NCBI GenBank assembly: GCA_002897115.2
Contig: BCIH01000006.1
Location: 1,188,848-1,252,847, forward strand
DNA from: Prototheca cutis
Taxonomy: Eukaryota > Chlorophyta > Trebouxiophyceae > Chlorellales > Chlorellaceae
Length of the DNA: 64,000 nucleotides
Reading direction: 5' to 3'
Position numbers and translations under genes: made by a program. This document shows positions 11,230-26,010 of the stretch, piece after piece. The notes beneath the pieces are model-generated. The model saw nothing but the letters and a program-made list of their open reading frames with translations, did not search any database and was not told the origin of the DNA. Position 1 is the stretch's first letter, and each line of letters opens with the position of its first letter.

Positions 11230-14200
11230 AGCGCCAGCATCTGCTCTGTGTGGCCGGGGTGCGGCGGCGCGTACGCGACTGAAGCCGCTTGCTGCGCGGC
11301 GGCGGCCGCTGCAAGCATGGCTGCGGGGCCCTGGCCGATGTGCGGTCTCCCCGCCGCNGCGACAGCCATGGCGGCTGCTGCAGCAGCCTGCTGCTGCTGT
11401 TGCTGCTGGGTGGGGTAGCCCNCCGAAGACGGAGGTGGGCCCGAGTCTGCACCCGCAGCNGCGGCCGCCGAGGGGGACAGCGTGCTGCCGTGTGTGGGCT
11501 GGGGATGCAGCAGGTGTGACGCTGATGGCGGTGGTTGCTGGCCGACTACGGCCCCGCCGGCGAGCCGTTCTGCCGTGGCGGCCGACANCGGTTCGCCGGG
11601 CGGGGGTCCGCTGCCGCCATTGTGGCTGTCCGAGTGCGGTGTGCCGGGCAGGCCCGGGTCGTAGGCATACGTGCCGCCCGTGGGTGTGATGGCACCGCCG
11701 CCGGCGGCCACACTCGTGCCGCCGTCTCGGCCGCCGCCCGTCACGCCGCCGCCGCTGCCACTCTGCGCGCTGGGTGCAGGCGCGGGCGGCTCAGAGACCA
11801 CCGCCTGCTGCTGCTGGTATGTCGCGACTGCGGCAGCGAGGTGCTGCTGCTGCTGGTGCTGTCGTAATTGGAGTGCCGCCTGCTGCTGCGCAGCCATTGC
11901 TGCGCCCAAATCGTAGCCCGGAACGGGCATGGGCTGCTGCGCCGGCGGCAGCGGCGGCGCGGGAACGAGGACGCCTGCGGGTGCGGGAGGGAGCACGAAC
12001 CCCGGAGCCGACACAGTGGCCGGCGCAAACCGCGCGGCCGCTGCCGCCGCGGCGGCAGCGGCCGCCGTGGCTGCGGTGCCCCAGTCGCCCGGCGCACCGC
12101 CCGTTGACTGCTGCTGCGCCGCACCCGACAGCGAATGTTGCTGCGCCGACAGACTCAGCGAGTGCTGCTGCGGCACCGGCAACGGCAGCATTCCCCCGCC
12201 CGCGCTCACCGCACCGCCGCCCGCCTCGGCCTCGATCACTGCCGCGGCCGCGGCCGAGGCCTCGAGGCTGCGGGCGTGTGCGGAGAGCACACTGGCATGG
12301 GCCATGGCCTTTGTCGCTTCGGCCGCGTGCTTTTGCGCACACTCCTGCATGCCACGCGCCTGCGCCACGGCCGTGCTGGTCGCGTCGGCGTGCAGCTGTG
12401 CCGCAACTTCCAAACTCTGCACGGCCGCCGCCGCTTGCGCAGCCTCGGCCGCGTCGGGGGCCGGCGCATGGTGGGCCCCGGTGCCTGGGGCCCCGCCGGC
12501 CGTCCCAGGCACCACCATTACCCCGGCTTCTGAGCCGCCGGGCGTTCCGCCGCCGCCGGTGCCCCCGCCCACACCCAGCGACTGCTTGAGCTGCTCGGCC
12601 TGCACCGCGGCCTGGACCGACGCCTGGGCGTGCATCTGCGCCTGCTCCGCCAGCACCGCGGCCGCCTGCGCAGCCTCGGTCCGCGCCGCTGCATGCGCGC
12701 TGGCATGCGCCTCCAACTGCCGTGCCTGCACTGCCAGCGTGTCGGCCGCGCCCGCCGCGTCCGTCGGCGTGCCGGGGGCCCCTCCCACCGGCGTGGCTGT
12801 GCCGGGCAGACCCAGCACCACCTCAGACGGACCGGGGCCCAGGCCCATGGCCGCTGCCGCAGCCGCAGCAGCCGCCGCACTCTGCAGCGGGGCCAACGAT
12901 GTGCCCACGCTAGGCACGGGCACATGCAGCGAGGCGGAGCTGCCGCCCAGAGAATGCAGGCCCGGTGGGGCTGTGGGCACGGCGCCCGTCACTGCCGCCG
13001 CAGGACCGGGCCCGCCGGGACCGCCCAGCAGCACCGCCTGCAACACGGGGGGGGGTTGTGGGCCGGGGCCACCACCAGCGCTCAGCACCTGACCTGGCAG
13101 CACCCCCCCCTGACCACCGCCACCCCCCGAGGACGGCGGGGTAGGCGGGGCGCCGGGGGCGCCANGCACACCTCCTCCCGGCCCCACACCGCCGGCTGGG
13201 ACGATGCGCAGCGGAGGAGGGGGCAGGGACGACCCTAGTCCTGCAGCCACAAGGCCCGCGCTGGCCAGCGGCGGCGGAACGGCACCGGCCATGACCGTCG
13301 CAGCGGTCCCAGTTTGCGGTGCGCCCGCGGCGGCCGCACTCACCGCCGCAGCGGCTGCAGCGGCAGCCGCCAGGGCGCTTGAACTCACCGGCGGCGCCGG
13401 AGCCTGCGGAGGNGGGATGGCGGCTGCCGCGTTGACCAACGGTGCCAGCTGCGCAGCCGGCTGTGCTGCGGCCGCAGCCGGCCCGGCCGGACCTGCGGAG
13501 CCTGTGCCTGCAAGTCCCATCATCGTCCCATTGGCCTGTGCCGCTGTCAGCATCGCCTCCAGCTCGTGCAGTCGCGCGTCGCGCATTTCCAGCTCAGACT
13601 CGAGGCGCCACCGCTCTTCCTGCATCGCGGCCATCGAGCCGACCGTGCCGTCCGGGCCTCCCAGCGTCGCCAGGCGCTCCAGCGCGTCGCGCAGCGCGCG
13701 TTCCCGTGCCTCGAGTGACGCCCGCACCTCACCCGACGCGATGCTACGCACAATCTTGGCCAGGGTGCCGGCCTGCAGGCCCTCGCCATCGCCGCCCACG
13801 CCCAGCAGCGGCCCGATCTGCGCGCACTCATCTGCCAGCCGCTTCTCGTCCTCCTTGGTCTCCAGACGCCCGCTGAATCGACCCTGCATGCCCTGCACGG
13901 GGCCGCGGCGTGGGCGCGCCCCGCCGCCGGGCCCGCCGACGCTCGTCACGCTCCGCTTGCGTTTGAGGTGCGGCACGGTGCGGCCCGAGCTGCCAGAGTC
14001 GTCGCCGTCGCCGTCGTCCTCATCATCACCCTCGTCGTCGTCGCTCTGCTCGGCGGCACGGGAGGGGGGGGGGGTTTGTCCACCTGCACCTGCACCGTCG
14101 GGCGAGGTCGCCGCCTGAGCGCCGGCCACCTCGGCCTCGGCACGGGGCAGGGGGGGGAGACCTGCGAGGGCCGGGGGATCGACAGCGTTTCTACGGGCAA

Positions 14201-14276
14201 TCGCATCGTTGTGTGTGTAATGGGCGCGCGGCCTGAGAAAGGCGGAGGGAGCTGGCGCCTGTGGGAATCTGGCCAT
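9995..14276 (-). CDS. Very low-complexity Ala/Gln/Pro/Gly-rich protein, probably nuclear
   Basis: A long open frame (14276-10584) joins in phase 0 to a short last exon (10375-9995) across a 208-base intron (donor CCGCCG|GTGCGT, acceptor ATCCAG|GCT), giving about 1357 residues. The N-terminal 250 residues look structured. They contain an acidic run (DDDEGDDEDDGDGDD), a basic patch (LKRKRSV) fit for nuclear import, and a charged helical stretch with RALRDALERLATL and RWRLESELEMRDARLHELE that should form a coiled coil. The remainder is dominated by Ala runs, several Gln tracts of up to 12, and Gly/Pro segments. It could be a transcriptional co-regulator, but no family is recognised. Whether the true start is 14276 or an upstream exon is unknown. 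Confidence 0.6.
11181..11232 (-). repeat. CAG trinucleotide tract coding polyglutamine
   Basis: CTG units on the plus strand (CAG in the coding sense) encode twelve consecutive Gln and, after one Glu, three more. Shorter tracts of the same kind lie near 10845-10862, 11100-11125, 11383-11410 and 11840-11860 in the same gene. Confidence 0.85.
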
Positions 14277-18009
<3,733 letters not shown>

Positions 18010-18045
18010 GCTGGCTCGCCGGGATGCAGTGCGTTTCCAGCTGCC

Positions 18046-18050
18046 TGTAA
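18046..18050 (+). terminator. Putative TGTAA polyadenylation signal
   Basis: TGTAA lies 37 bases after the ubiquitin-L40 stop codon. TGTAA is the usual poly(A) signal of chlorophyte algae. The match is only five bases, so it is suggestive. Confidence 0.35.
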
Positions 18051-18610
18051 CAACAACGCTTCCCTCGCAGTCACTCGTTCTGAACCAGCACCAGAAGCGT
18101 GGGGCCTTGGGTCGGCGGAGAAGGGGTGCCCCGGATGCATACCAAGTCTGCTGTGCATGCGACATGTTCTGCTGGTGGACTCCAAGAGGAAGCAAGGCAG
18201 GGATGCCCAGGGTTCTGGGTGGATTGGGAGGTGTCCTCATCGCCACATCAAGGGATTGTCCAAGCGCCACGGACCCCCTGCCTTGGGCAGACATCTGTTT
18301 CAAAGCGCAACCAGCAGGAACAGAAGCCAGGTTGGGATAGCCTGAAGTGCTGCATGCCACCTGATCCCCATCATCCCCTTTTTGATGGGATCTGCTCCCT
18401 ATGGCCAACTCTTTTGAGTATCGAGTTTCTTGCACCATATTGTTAGCGATTGCAAGGGGGCGGTCGCTCGGGAAACAAAGCGGTCCGGCAGTCATGAAAC
18501 AAAGTGGGGGAGGGGGGGGGAGGAGAAGTACAAAGGAGCGTGCAGACATGACTGGGCAGTGCACGGAGGGAACAAGTGGGTGGAATGTCCGTGCAGTCGC
18601 CACATACATC

Positions 18611-21247
18611 TCACTCCTTTTGCTTCTTCTTCTTCTTCTTCTCCTTCTGCAGTAGGGATGGACGGGCGGATGGAGTTGGGCCGGGGTCGCGTGGATGCAT
18701 CGGTCCCCAAACAGCCAAACACATGGAATTTGATCATTCCACTGGGGCAGAGCATGGAGGTGTCTGTGCCAACAGAACCGTGCATTTCCTCCGCCAACAA
18801 TTACACACACCGACATACCTTGTCAGCTGCATCTATGCCGTTTGGCTCTGCGGCGGCACCGTCCTCTGACTTGACCCTCTTCTTCTTCTTCTTGGCGGGC
18901 TCCTCGCCATCTGTGGCTTCGGGCGCAGCTTCGGCCTCACCGTCGCGCTTCTTCTTCTTCTTCTTCTTCTCGGGCTCGGGTTCCACGACGTCCGCCTCGG
19001 CCTTGTAGGCCTTGGGCGCAGACTGCAGCGCGGGCGTGGCGGCCTGGCGTGCCGGGTCGTAGGACGCCGCGCCGGGCAGACCCCGGGGCTTGAGCGCCTC
19101 GCCCTCCAGCTGCCGACCCTCCAACTGCCGCAGACGGGCCTCCACCTGTGTCGATGTCGTTCGGTGGGTGGGTGCAGTTGTCAAAAGCAGCTGCTGACCA
19201 AGCAGGAAACCATCGCCCAAAGCCCGTTGCCCTAGAGGGACGGAATGAATGTCGGGCCCCGGAGCCCCAGAATCAGCAGGGAAACTCGGAATACGACCCA
19301 AGACTGGGTGCCTCCATGCCCCACATGCCGCTGGCACCCCGGCGACCCAAGCGCTGTTGCCCCCGTTCAAAACCGCTGTGCCCATCTCATCGAGTGCCGG
19401 CACGCGGCTCTGCTAGCAGAGGCATCCACTGCATGAACCATGCACAACAAAATCTCTAGCGCCCCCCCCCCCCCCCCCGCCCAAAAAAAAGAGAGAAACT
19501 AACAAAAAAGGCCTGCTACTCACCTTGGTGCGACCTTCCAAGCCGATGGCACCCTCGTCGCTGACATCGGCGAGCGCGTCGACGCGGACGCCCAGGGCGC
19601 ACTTTGCTGCGAGCATGCGCGAGATCTTGCCCTTGTTCTTGGGCGCGGCTTGGCCCACGAGGGAGGCGTGGTAGATGAGACCGTACTTTGGCGTCTCATG
19701 CTTGGTCTTGAGCGCGCGGAACAGGGCCTTTTCCGCGCCCAGGATCTGGATGGTGGACGCCGGAGCCTTGGCCAGGTTGATCAGCGATCCCACATGGGAA
19801 ATGAGGCGTGCGCCGACCAGCTCACCCACGAGCGCGGTGAGGTTGGGGGCAATGGCCATCATGCGAGCGCGGAGATAGTCAAACAGCTGCCCGCGGTACT
19901 CGCTCAGCGCGATGACCTGGTCGCAGAGTTCGTGGATGTGCGCAACGTCGCCTTCGGAGATTTCCGTGCCCATCGACACAAGCGCGGCCTCCTTGAGCGC
20001 GGCCTCCGCGTCCTCCTCGAGAAAGTCGGAAAAGTCCAGCTCCGCCGCGCGGTCGCGCGTGCCCATCAGCCGCGCGGCCTTGGCGTAGGCGACGTTGTCG
20101 CTGACCACCTTGGTCATCTCGGGGAAGTGCCAGCCGTACCACTCACGCACGCGCATCGCATACGTGTTGAGCTCCTTGTCAAGGTCGTCCAGCAGGCCTA
20201 TGGCCTGCACCACCATCGTGTCGACCTTGTCGGGGCTGAACTTGAGCTTGTAGCGAGACAGCGAGTGTGACAGTCCCAGAGACATGGGCCGCAGCTCCGC
20301 CTCCGCGCCCAGCGTCGCCAGCAGGCCGGCCAGCTGAGCGCGAACGCCGCGGGCAAGCTCGCTCACGCCCGTGCCGTGGACGCAGGGGATGTCGAGCTTC
20401 TCCTTGATCACGCTGCCGAGCTTCGCATCAAGCACCGCAACCGTGTCCTCCGAAGCATGCTTCTTCAAAAACTTCTTCAAACCTGTGTGTGTTCGGGATG
20501 GGTCGAGTTGAGTTGGAACTTATCCTGGTGGGGGAGGGGGGAGGTGGTAGGCACATGGACATGGTACTCCCGGTGGGCGGGTTGCACACGGAGCAGGGTA
20601 AAAGGTACCCAACTAGCCCCCACCACCAGCAAGCCCAACAGTCCCACGATATCAACAAGGGGATGAATGGCATTCACGACAACATGAAACAACTGCGCAA
20701 GTATAGCACGCACTCTTGCTGAGCTTGGAGTCGACGATGGAAGCAGCGGCCTGAAGCGCATCGGCGGTGTTCTCAAACTTGCTAAAGGCCTTCAGTTTGA
20801 CCACCTGTGGATGAAGGAAACAAGGACAGACAGTCAGTTGGTGAATGCATGCAGTAAAGGGAGTGATGTATCCCCATAGTGCTGGCAAGCATGCCGCCTC
20901 GGTGTCTCCAAGTCCAGTAGCACCAGGCAGCCCGGCCACCACCCAGCACCCTCTAGAGAGAAAACATCAAGACCGTCCTCCTTCACACCTTCTTCGCAGC
21001 GTCCAGGGTCTCGAAGCTGCTCCAAACATCCTGCGCAGAGAAACAATGCCGATCCGGAAATTGCATGCATGCCCCAGTGCAGTGAATCCAGTGAACGTGC
21101 GCCGGCCGTGCCGGCGACTGGGTCTGCATGCAGGCCGACTCCAGCAGCGCCACATCACACCTTGGTCTCGGCCTCCTTCAGCTTGCCCTCATCCAGAACC
21201 TTGAACAGGGCATACCCTGCCGCGCTCTCAAACAGCAGCAGCACCAT
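18611..21247 (-). CDS. NOP58: NOP58 box C/D snoRNP core protein
   Basis: Nucleolar core protein of box C/D snoRNPs. It pairs with NOP56 and binds 15.5K and fibrillarin to guide rRNA 2'-O-methylation. Six exons: 21247-21161, 21030-20989, 20804-20714, 20482-19524, 19145-18819, 18646-18611. All phases agree, giving 513 residues, close to plant NOP58. The N-terminal domain starts MVLLLFESAAGYALFKVL. The NOSIC/Nop region follows with MSLGLSHSLSRYKLKFSPDK, LNTYAMRVREWYGWHFPEM and the hallmark ALFRALKTKHETPKYGLIYH. The C-terminus is a Lys-rich tail with KKKKKKK blocks ending KEKKKKKKQKE. Intron 4 contains a run of about 17 cytosines on the plus strand. The gene diverges from SEY1/RHD3. Confidence 0.97.
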
Positions 21248-21699
21248 GGCCGCGAGAGAAAGGTCTCTCCTGGCACCCCTTGCTACGCCGGAGACGGATG
21301 CAGCGGCACTGCGTCTGCTACCCGCTCAGCACCTCAAGAAAAGGTGCAATCTAAAACTTGCGTAAATATACTATATTACCCTTGCTTCTGCAACGTGCAT
21401 TGTTCCTGTAGTGCAAGGGATGCCTGCTCACCCCGGCGGCACTGGTGTCGGGTGCGGTGGTGCCCAGTCCAGTCCCAGCGCTCCGGCCTTTCCCGCCATC
21501 AGGTCACGGGGGGATATGTGACTGTGCGGCACTGCCGAGTCAGGTCCCCCTGCGAACGCCCGTCTCCAAACCCTTGCATCACGGCTTCGGGTGCTGCCGA
21601 AACTACCAAAACAGCATTTAGGCAATCCGATCGTTACGATTGCATGAACTGGATTGAATTTCGAGGAGGAACCCGAGGAGACCAGTGCAGAGCAGACCA
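21248..21699. promoter_or_regulatory. Shared divergent promoter region, NOP58 / SEY1
   Basis: The two start codons lie 452 bases apart and point away from each other, so both promoters and 5' leaders must fit here. I see no certain TATA box. The layout is the evidence. Confidence 0.45.
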
Positions 21700-24600
21700 A
21701 TGGCGTCGGGGGGCCTGGACCCCTCCCTGCTGTCCACGCCGATCCTGCAGGTGGTCGCTGGCGACGGCGCCTTTGACAATGATGCCGTTCAGAATTATCT
21801 CCATGGAGTGGGCATAGAGAATGCCGGGCTCGACTACACCGTGGTGGCCATCATGGGGCCTCAGAGCTCCGGCAAGAGCACCCTGCTCAACTCCCTGGTG
21901 GGTGATCTTGGTGCCGCGGGATGGCTGCCGCTGCATGACCTGGAGGAAAAGCCCGGGGCATCCACATCATTCGCGGGCCATCCAGGGTTTTTCCCGCCAT
22001 GTGGCTTACGTGTATTGTTGGGTTGTGTGGGGGAGGGGGAGAGCCTCCCTCCTGGTACCAGCCTGTGGGAATATCACCGTGGCACGTGGGACGACCATGA
22101 GCTTTGCATTCCCATGGCTGGGTCATAAAACATGTGGCAGATGTTTCACGACAGTGAAAAATCATCACAAAAAAACCTTGCGCAGTTTGGGACGTCTTTT
22201 GCGGAGATGGACGCGCTGCAGGGGCGGCACCAGACGACAAAGGGGATCTGGCTGGCGCAGTCCCCGCGCGTGCCCAACCCCCTGACGCTGGTGATGGACC
22301 TTGAGGGTTCGGACGGGCGCGAGCGCGGCGAGGACGACACCAGTTTTGAGCGTCAGAGCGCGCTGTTTGCGCTGGCGACAGCTGATATCCTGGTGGTCAA
22401 CATGTGGGCCAAGGACGTCGGGCGGGAGGCCGGGGCGGGCAAGCCCCTGCTCAAGACCATCTTCCAGGTCAACCTCAAGCTCTTTGCACCAGCCCCCGGG
22501 GCGAGGCGCACTGTGCTGTTGTTTGTCTTCCGCGACCGCACACGCACGCCGCTCGACCTCCTGAAGGCAACGTGGGCGGCTGACCTGTCGACGCTCTGGG
22601 ACGAACTGGCCAAGCCCCCGGCGCACGAGGGTCGGCCCCTGGAAGATTTCTTCGATGTCCAGTATGCAGCCCTGGCAAATTTCGAGGAAAAGCCTGACGA
22701 TTTCCGTGCCGAAGTCCACCTCCTCAGGCGCCGCTTCACCGAAGAAGGTATTTATTTGTCCTGTTGAAATCGCGTGGGTGGCCTCCTTTTTAAAGGGGGG
22801 GGGGCCAACGTTTTTGTGTCCATGTCTCCATGGGATGAAAACATATGCACGTATGGAACATGACACGACACACAGACGCCGAGACGCTGCTGCGGCCGTC
22901 GCCCCGGCGACTGCCCGGCGCGGTGCTTGGCCTGAGCCTGTCCAAGGTTTGGGAGGTCGTTCGGGACAACCGGGACTTGAACCTCCCCGCGCACCGTGTG
23001 ATGGTGGCGTCGCTGCGCTGCTCGGAGCTGGCCGACGCGTGCCTGGAGGCATTTGGGGAAGATGCCGCATGGGTCGCGCTGGGCGAGGATGACGGGCTCA
23101 GTCCTGGGTTTGGCTGGCGGGCGGGTGAACCCCTCAGCCGGGCACTGGCCGCGTACGACGAGGAGGCGCGGTACTTTGATCCCGACGTCGCCGCGGACAA
23201 GCGCAAGGGCCTGGAAACTGCGCTGGCCGACGCGGTGCGACCCGCGTACCTCCGCCAGCTGGAAGCTCTGCGCGCGCTCGCGCTTGCCGGGTTCCAGGCC
23301 CAGCTGGATGCCGGGCTGGAGAGAGCTGCAGAGAGTGGACACGGTGGAAGTGCGAGCACAGTGCCAAAGCACCCGGCACGGCAGGGCAGCGGGATCACGC
23401 CGGCCATGGCGAGCTACCTCGCACAGCCCGAGATCGCCACCAGTCCGCGTGGGGGAGTTGTGGTCACGACGCCTGGTGGTGGTGAAGATGGTGCCGATGA
23501 TAGTTCTGCCACCGCTGCCGCTCCGGGCGCCGACGCACCGGCGCCGTTGGACACGCCAGCAGCAAACGATTCGGTGTCTTCGCTGGCAGACAATGCCAGT
23601 TTCGCGGACGAGCCGTTTACGGATCGGTGCACGCGAATGGAGGCCGAAGCGCTGGCCGTATTCGACAGCACAGCCCCCGATCTTGCGGTTCCGGGGCTGC
23701 CAACGGCTGCGGCGGCGCAGGCGACCGAGGACCAGGCGGAAGCTCGCGCCGGCTTGAAGGCCGACTGCCAGCAGGCAGCGGCGTCCCTCCGCAGCGCGGT
23801 GGTCTCCACGGCGCTGGCACGCGCCGAGCACGACGCCGCACGCAGCGTCGCCGCGGCGGCTGCGCCTCTGTTTGACGCCGCGCCAGTTGATTTGTGGAGG
23901 CGCGCGGGCGCTGCCTTGGCCGCCGCACGAGAGGCCGCGGCGACGCGCTTGGAGGGTGACCTTGCCGGTTACGGCGTTGGAGCCGAGGAAGGTCTGGAGC
24001 TGATGGGTGCGGTCGAGGCCGCGGCGCGTCGGGCCCTGCTGGATGCCGCCAAGGAAGCCGCGCGCACGGCGCTGCCGCGTGTGCGCGAATGCTTCCATGA
24101 CGTGTTTAGCCGCGACGAGCAGGGGCTGCCGCGCAGCTGGGGCGCCAAGAGCGACGTCGCCGGTGTCGCCGCTCTTGCTCGGGCCGCTGCCGCTGATTGC
24201 CTCGCCGTGCTTACTGTGGTTCGCCTGCCGGGCGGCGCTGATGGGCGGCCGGTCAGTTCCGGGGCAGGCCAGGAACAGGATGCCGCGGGCGCGGCCGTCG
24301 CTGGTGCCGTGTCCGCGCTGGGTTCTGCCAAGAAGGCAGGTGGCGCCAGGGGGGGGTTGTATGGTGGCAAAAACGCTGCGCCGTTCGACCCGCAGACCGC
24401 ATCGCGATACGGCTCAGCCGCCGGGTCCGATGCCCCCGTGCCTCTGGACGTGGCAACGGCAGTGGAGTGGCCTGGCGTCCCGCCCTCGGCGGTGCTGCTG
24501 TCGCCCGAGCAGGTTCGGGCGGTGTGGCGTCAGTTTTCGTCCGACTCGGCCATGACGGTGCAGCAGGCGGCGGCCACACGGGAGGCCAACCGCCTGGCCG

Positions 24601-25555
24601 CGGCGCGGGGCCCGCCGCTGTGGGCCATTGCTGCCATGATGGTCCTTGGGTTCAACGAAGCCATGGCCGTTCTCCACAACCCGCTCTGGCTCCTGTTTAT
24701 TCTGGTGGTGGTCCTCTTCGGAAAGACCGTCTACAATGTGAGCAGCTGTCGGGGTTGACGAGCGTGTGTGTGGGGGGGGTGTTTGTGCTTGGAGGGGGTA
24801 TGTTGTGCATGCATACACAACCTGCGCACAAGCACAATATCCGACGCGGAGATTCGATACCCAAACAGGAGTTGGATGTGGAGGGGGAAATGGCAAACGG
24901 CCTGTTGCCTGGGACGCTGGCTATCAGTGCCAAGCTCTGGCCCACGCTGCAGCGTGTCATCCAGCGCACGGTGGCCACGGCCCAGCGGTTTCTTTTTGAG
25001 CCCGACGAAGGTGCTGGCACTGCCGCCTCCAAGCAGCCGTCGCGGCGGGGGGGCGACTGGGCGGCCGCGTATCCCGAGGCCTCTGCAGGGTCGGTGGAGC
25101 TCCAGCCCCGGGCGACGACAATTGCCACCGAGGACGTGCAGCCGCGGGGCATGGCGACGGAGGAGCAGCGCCGGGCGGCGGGCAGCGAGCTGCGCAGCAG
25201 GCAGTCTGGGGTCGTCGTCCCCCCCGTGGCTCTACAGCCCGCCGTGGCTCTTCAGCCCACCATACCCCTGCAGCCTGCCATCACGCGCGAGGTCGAGATG
25301 GCCGAGCCGGTGGAGGTCGCGGAGGTTTCTCCTCAGCGTTCAAGCCCTCCCAAGGAGAATGGGTTTGAGCCTGCGGCCATTGAGCCTGTGGTGGCGGAGC
25401 CCGTGGTCGCTGAGCCTGCCTCCGCTGAGCCCGCTTCCACTGAGCCTGCTTCCGCTGGGCCCGCTTCCGCTGAACCCGTGGCGGCTGATCCCGCGGTTGA
25501 GCCTGTGGCGGTGTTGGAGCCCGAGGCAGCTGATGAGTCGCGCAAGGATCGTTAG
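21700..25555 (+). CDS. Atlastin-type ER-shaping GTPase (SEY1 / RHD3)
   Basis: Dynamin-like GTPase that fuses ER tubules homotypically. Four exons, 21700-21897, 22186-22747, 22876-24737 and 24869-25555, agree in phase and give 1102 residues, against about 800 for Arabidopsis RHD3. GTPase motifs are clear: P-loop GPQSSGKST, switch RHQTTKGIW, G3 DLEGSDGRERGEDD and G4 RDRTRT. A helical middle domain includes KVWEVVRDNRDLNLPAH. It holds an acidic, Ala/Ser/Thr-rich insert near residues 440-490. Two membrane segments form the ER hairpin at about residues 834-875 (WAIAAMMVLGFNEAMAV and WLLFILVVVLFGKTVY). The last exon begins ELDVEGEMANGLLPG, matching the conserved post-hairpin amphipathic region. It then runs into an unusual tail with VALQP and EPASAEPAS repeats. 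Confidence 0.95.
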
Positions 25556-26010
25556 ACGTCCAGCACTGCCGTTGTTTATCTTTAGTTGTTCACACGTGTG
25601 CCCAGAACTTTGTTGCGTTCTCTTTTCCATCTCTGCACAGCATGTCACAGCAACGTTGATCGTGCCCTTTTCCGTGCCTTGCCCAGCCCAAAGCCATCCA
25701 AAGGATGCACAGCTTTCTAACGGGTGCCTGGTGCTCTGCCGCAATTGAGGTTGGGTCTGGCCTCGAGCGGTTGCCGGGGCCCATTCCATCCCTATTTCCC
25801 TTGCTGGTGCATCGGCAAGGGGGCGTCCCAAGACATGCACAAGTAAACGCGCGAGGGCGTGAGCTTTTAAATTGGTCAAGGGAACCGCTGTGTGCTGGGG
25901 GAACACAACCAGAAGATCATCATCATCACCTGCGAGACGACTGCAGTCACTGCATGGAAAGAGGTTGTTCAAGCGGGAGAACGTACAACAAGGAATGAGG
26001 GCACTCGGGT
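25556..26010. other. Intergenic between convergent SEY1 and kinesin genes
   Basis: Should hold both 3' UTRs. No exon recognised. Confidence 0.4.

Noticed and set aside
11929..14118. Plus-strand open frames of about 300-390 codons
   Set aside because: Antisense to the Gln/Ala-rich gene. The alanine and cysteine richness comes from reading CAG/GCC repeats in reverse.
22752..24098. Minus-strand open frame of 448 codons
   Set aside because: Antisense to the RHD3 middle domain exon; no family resemblance.
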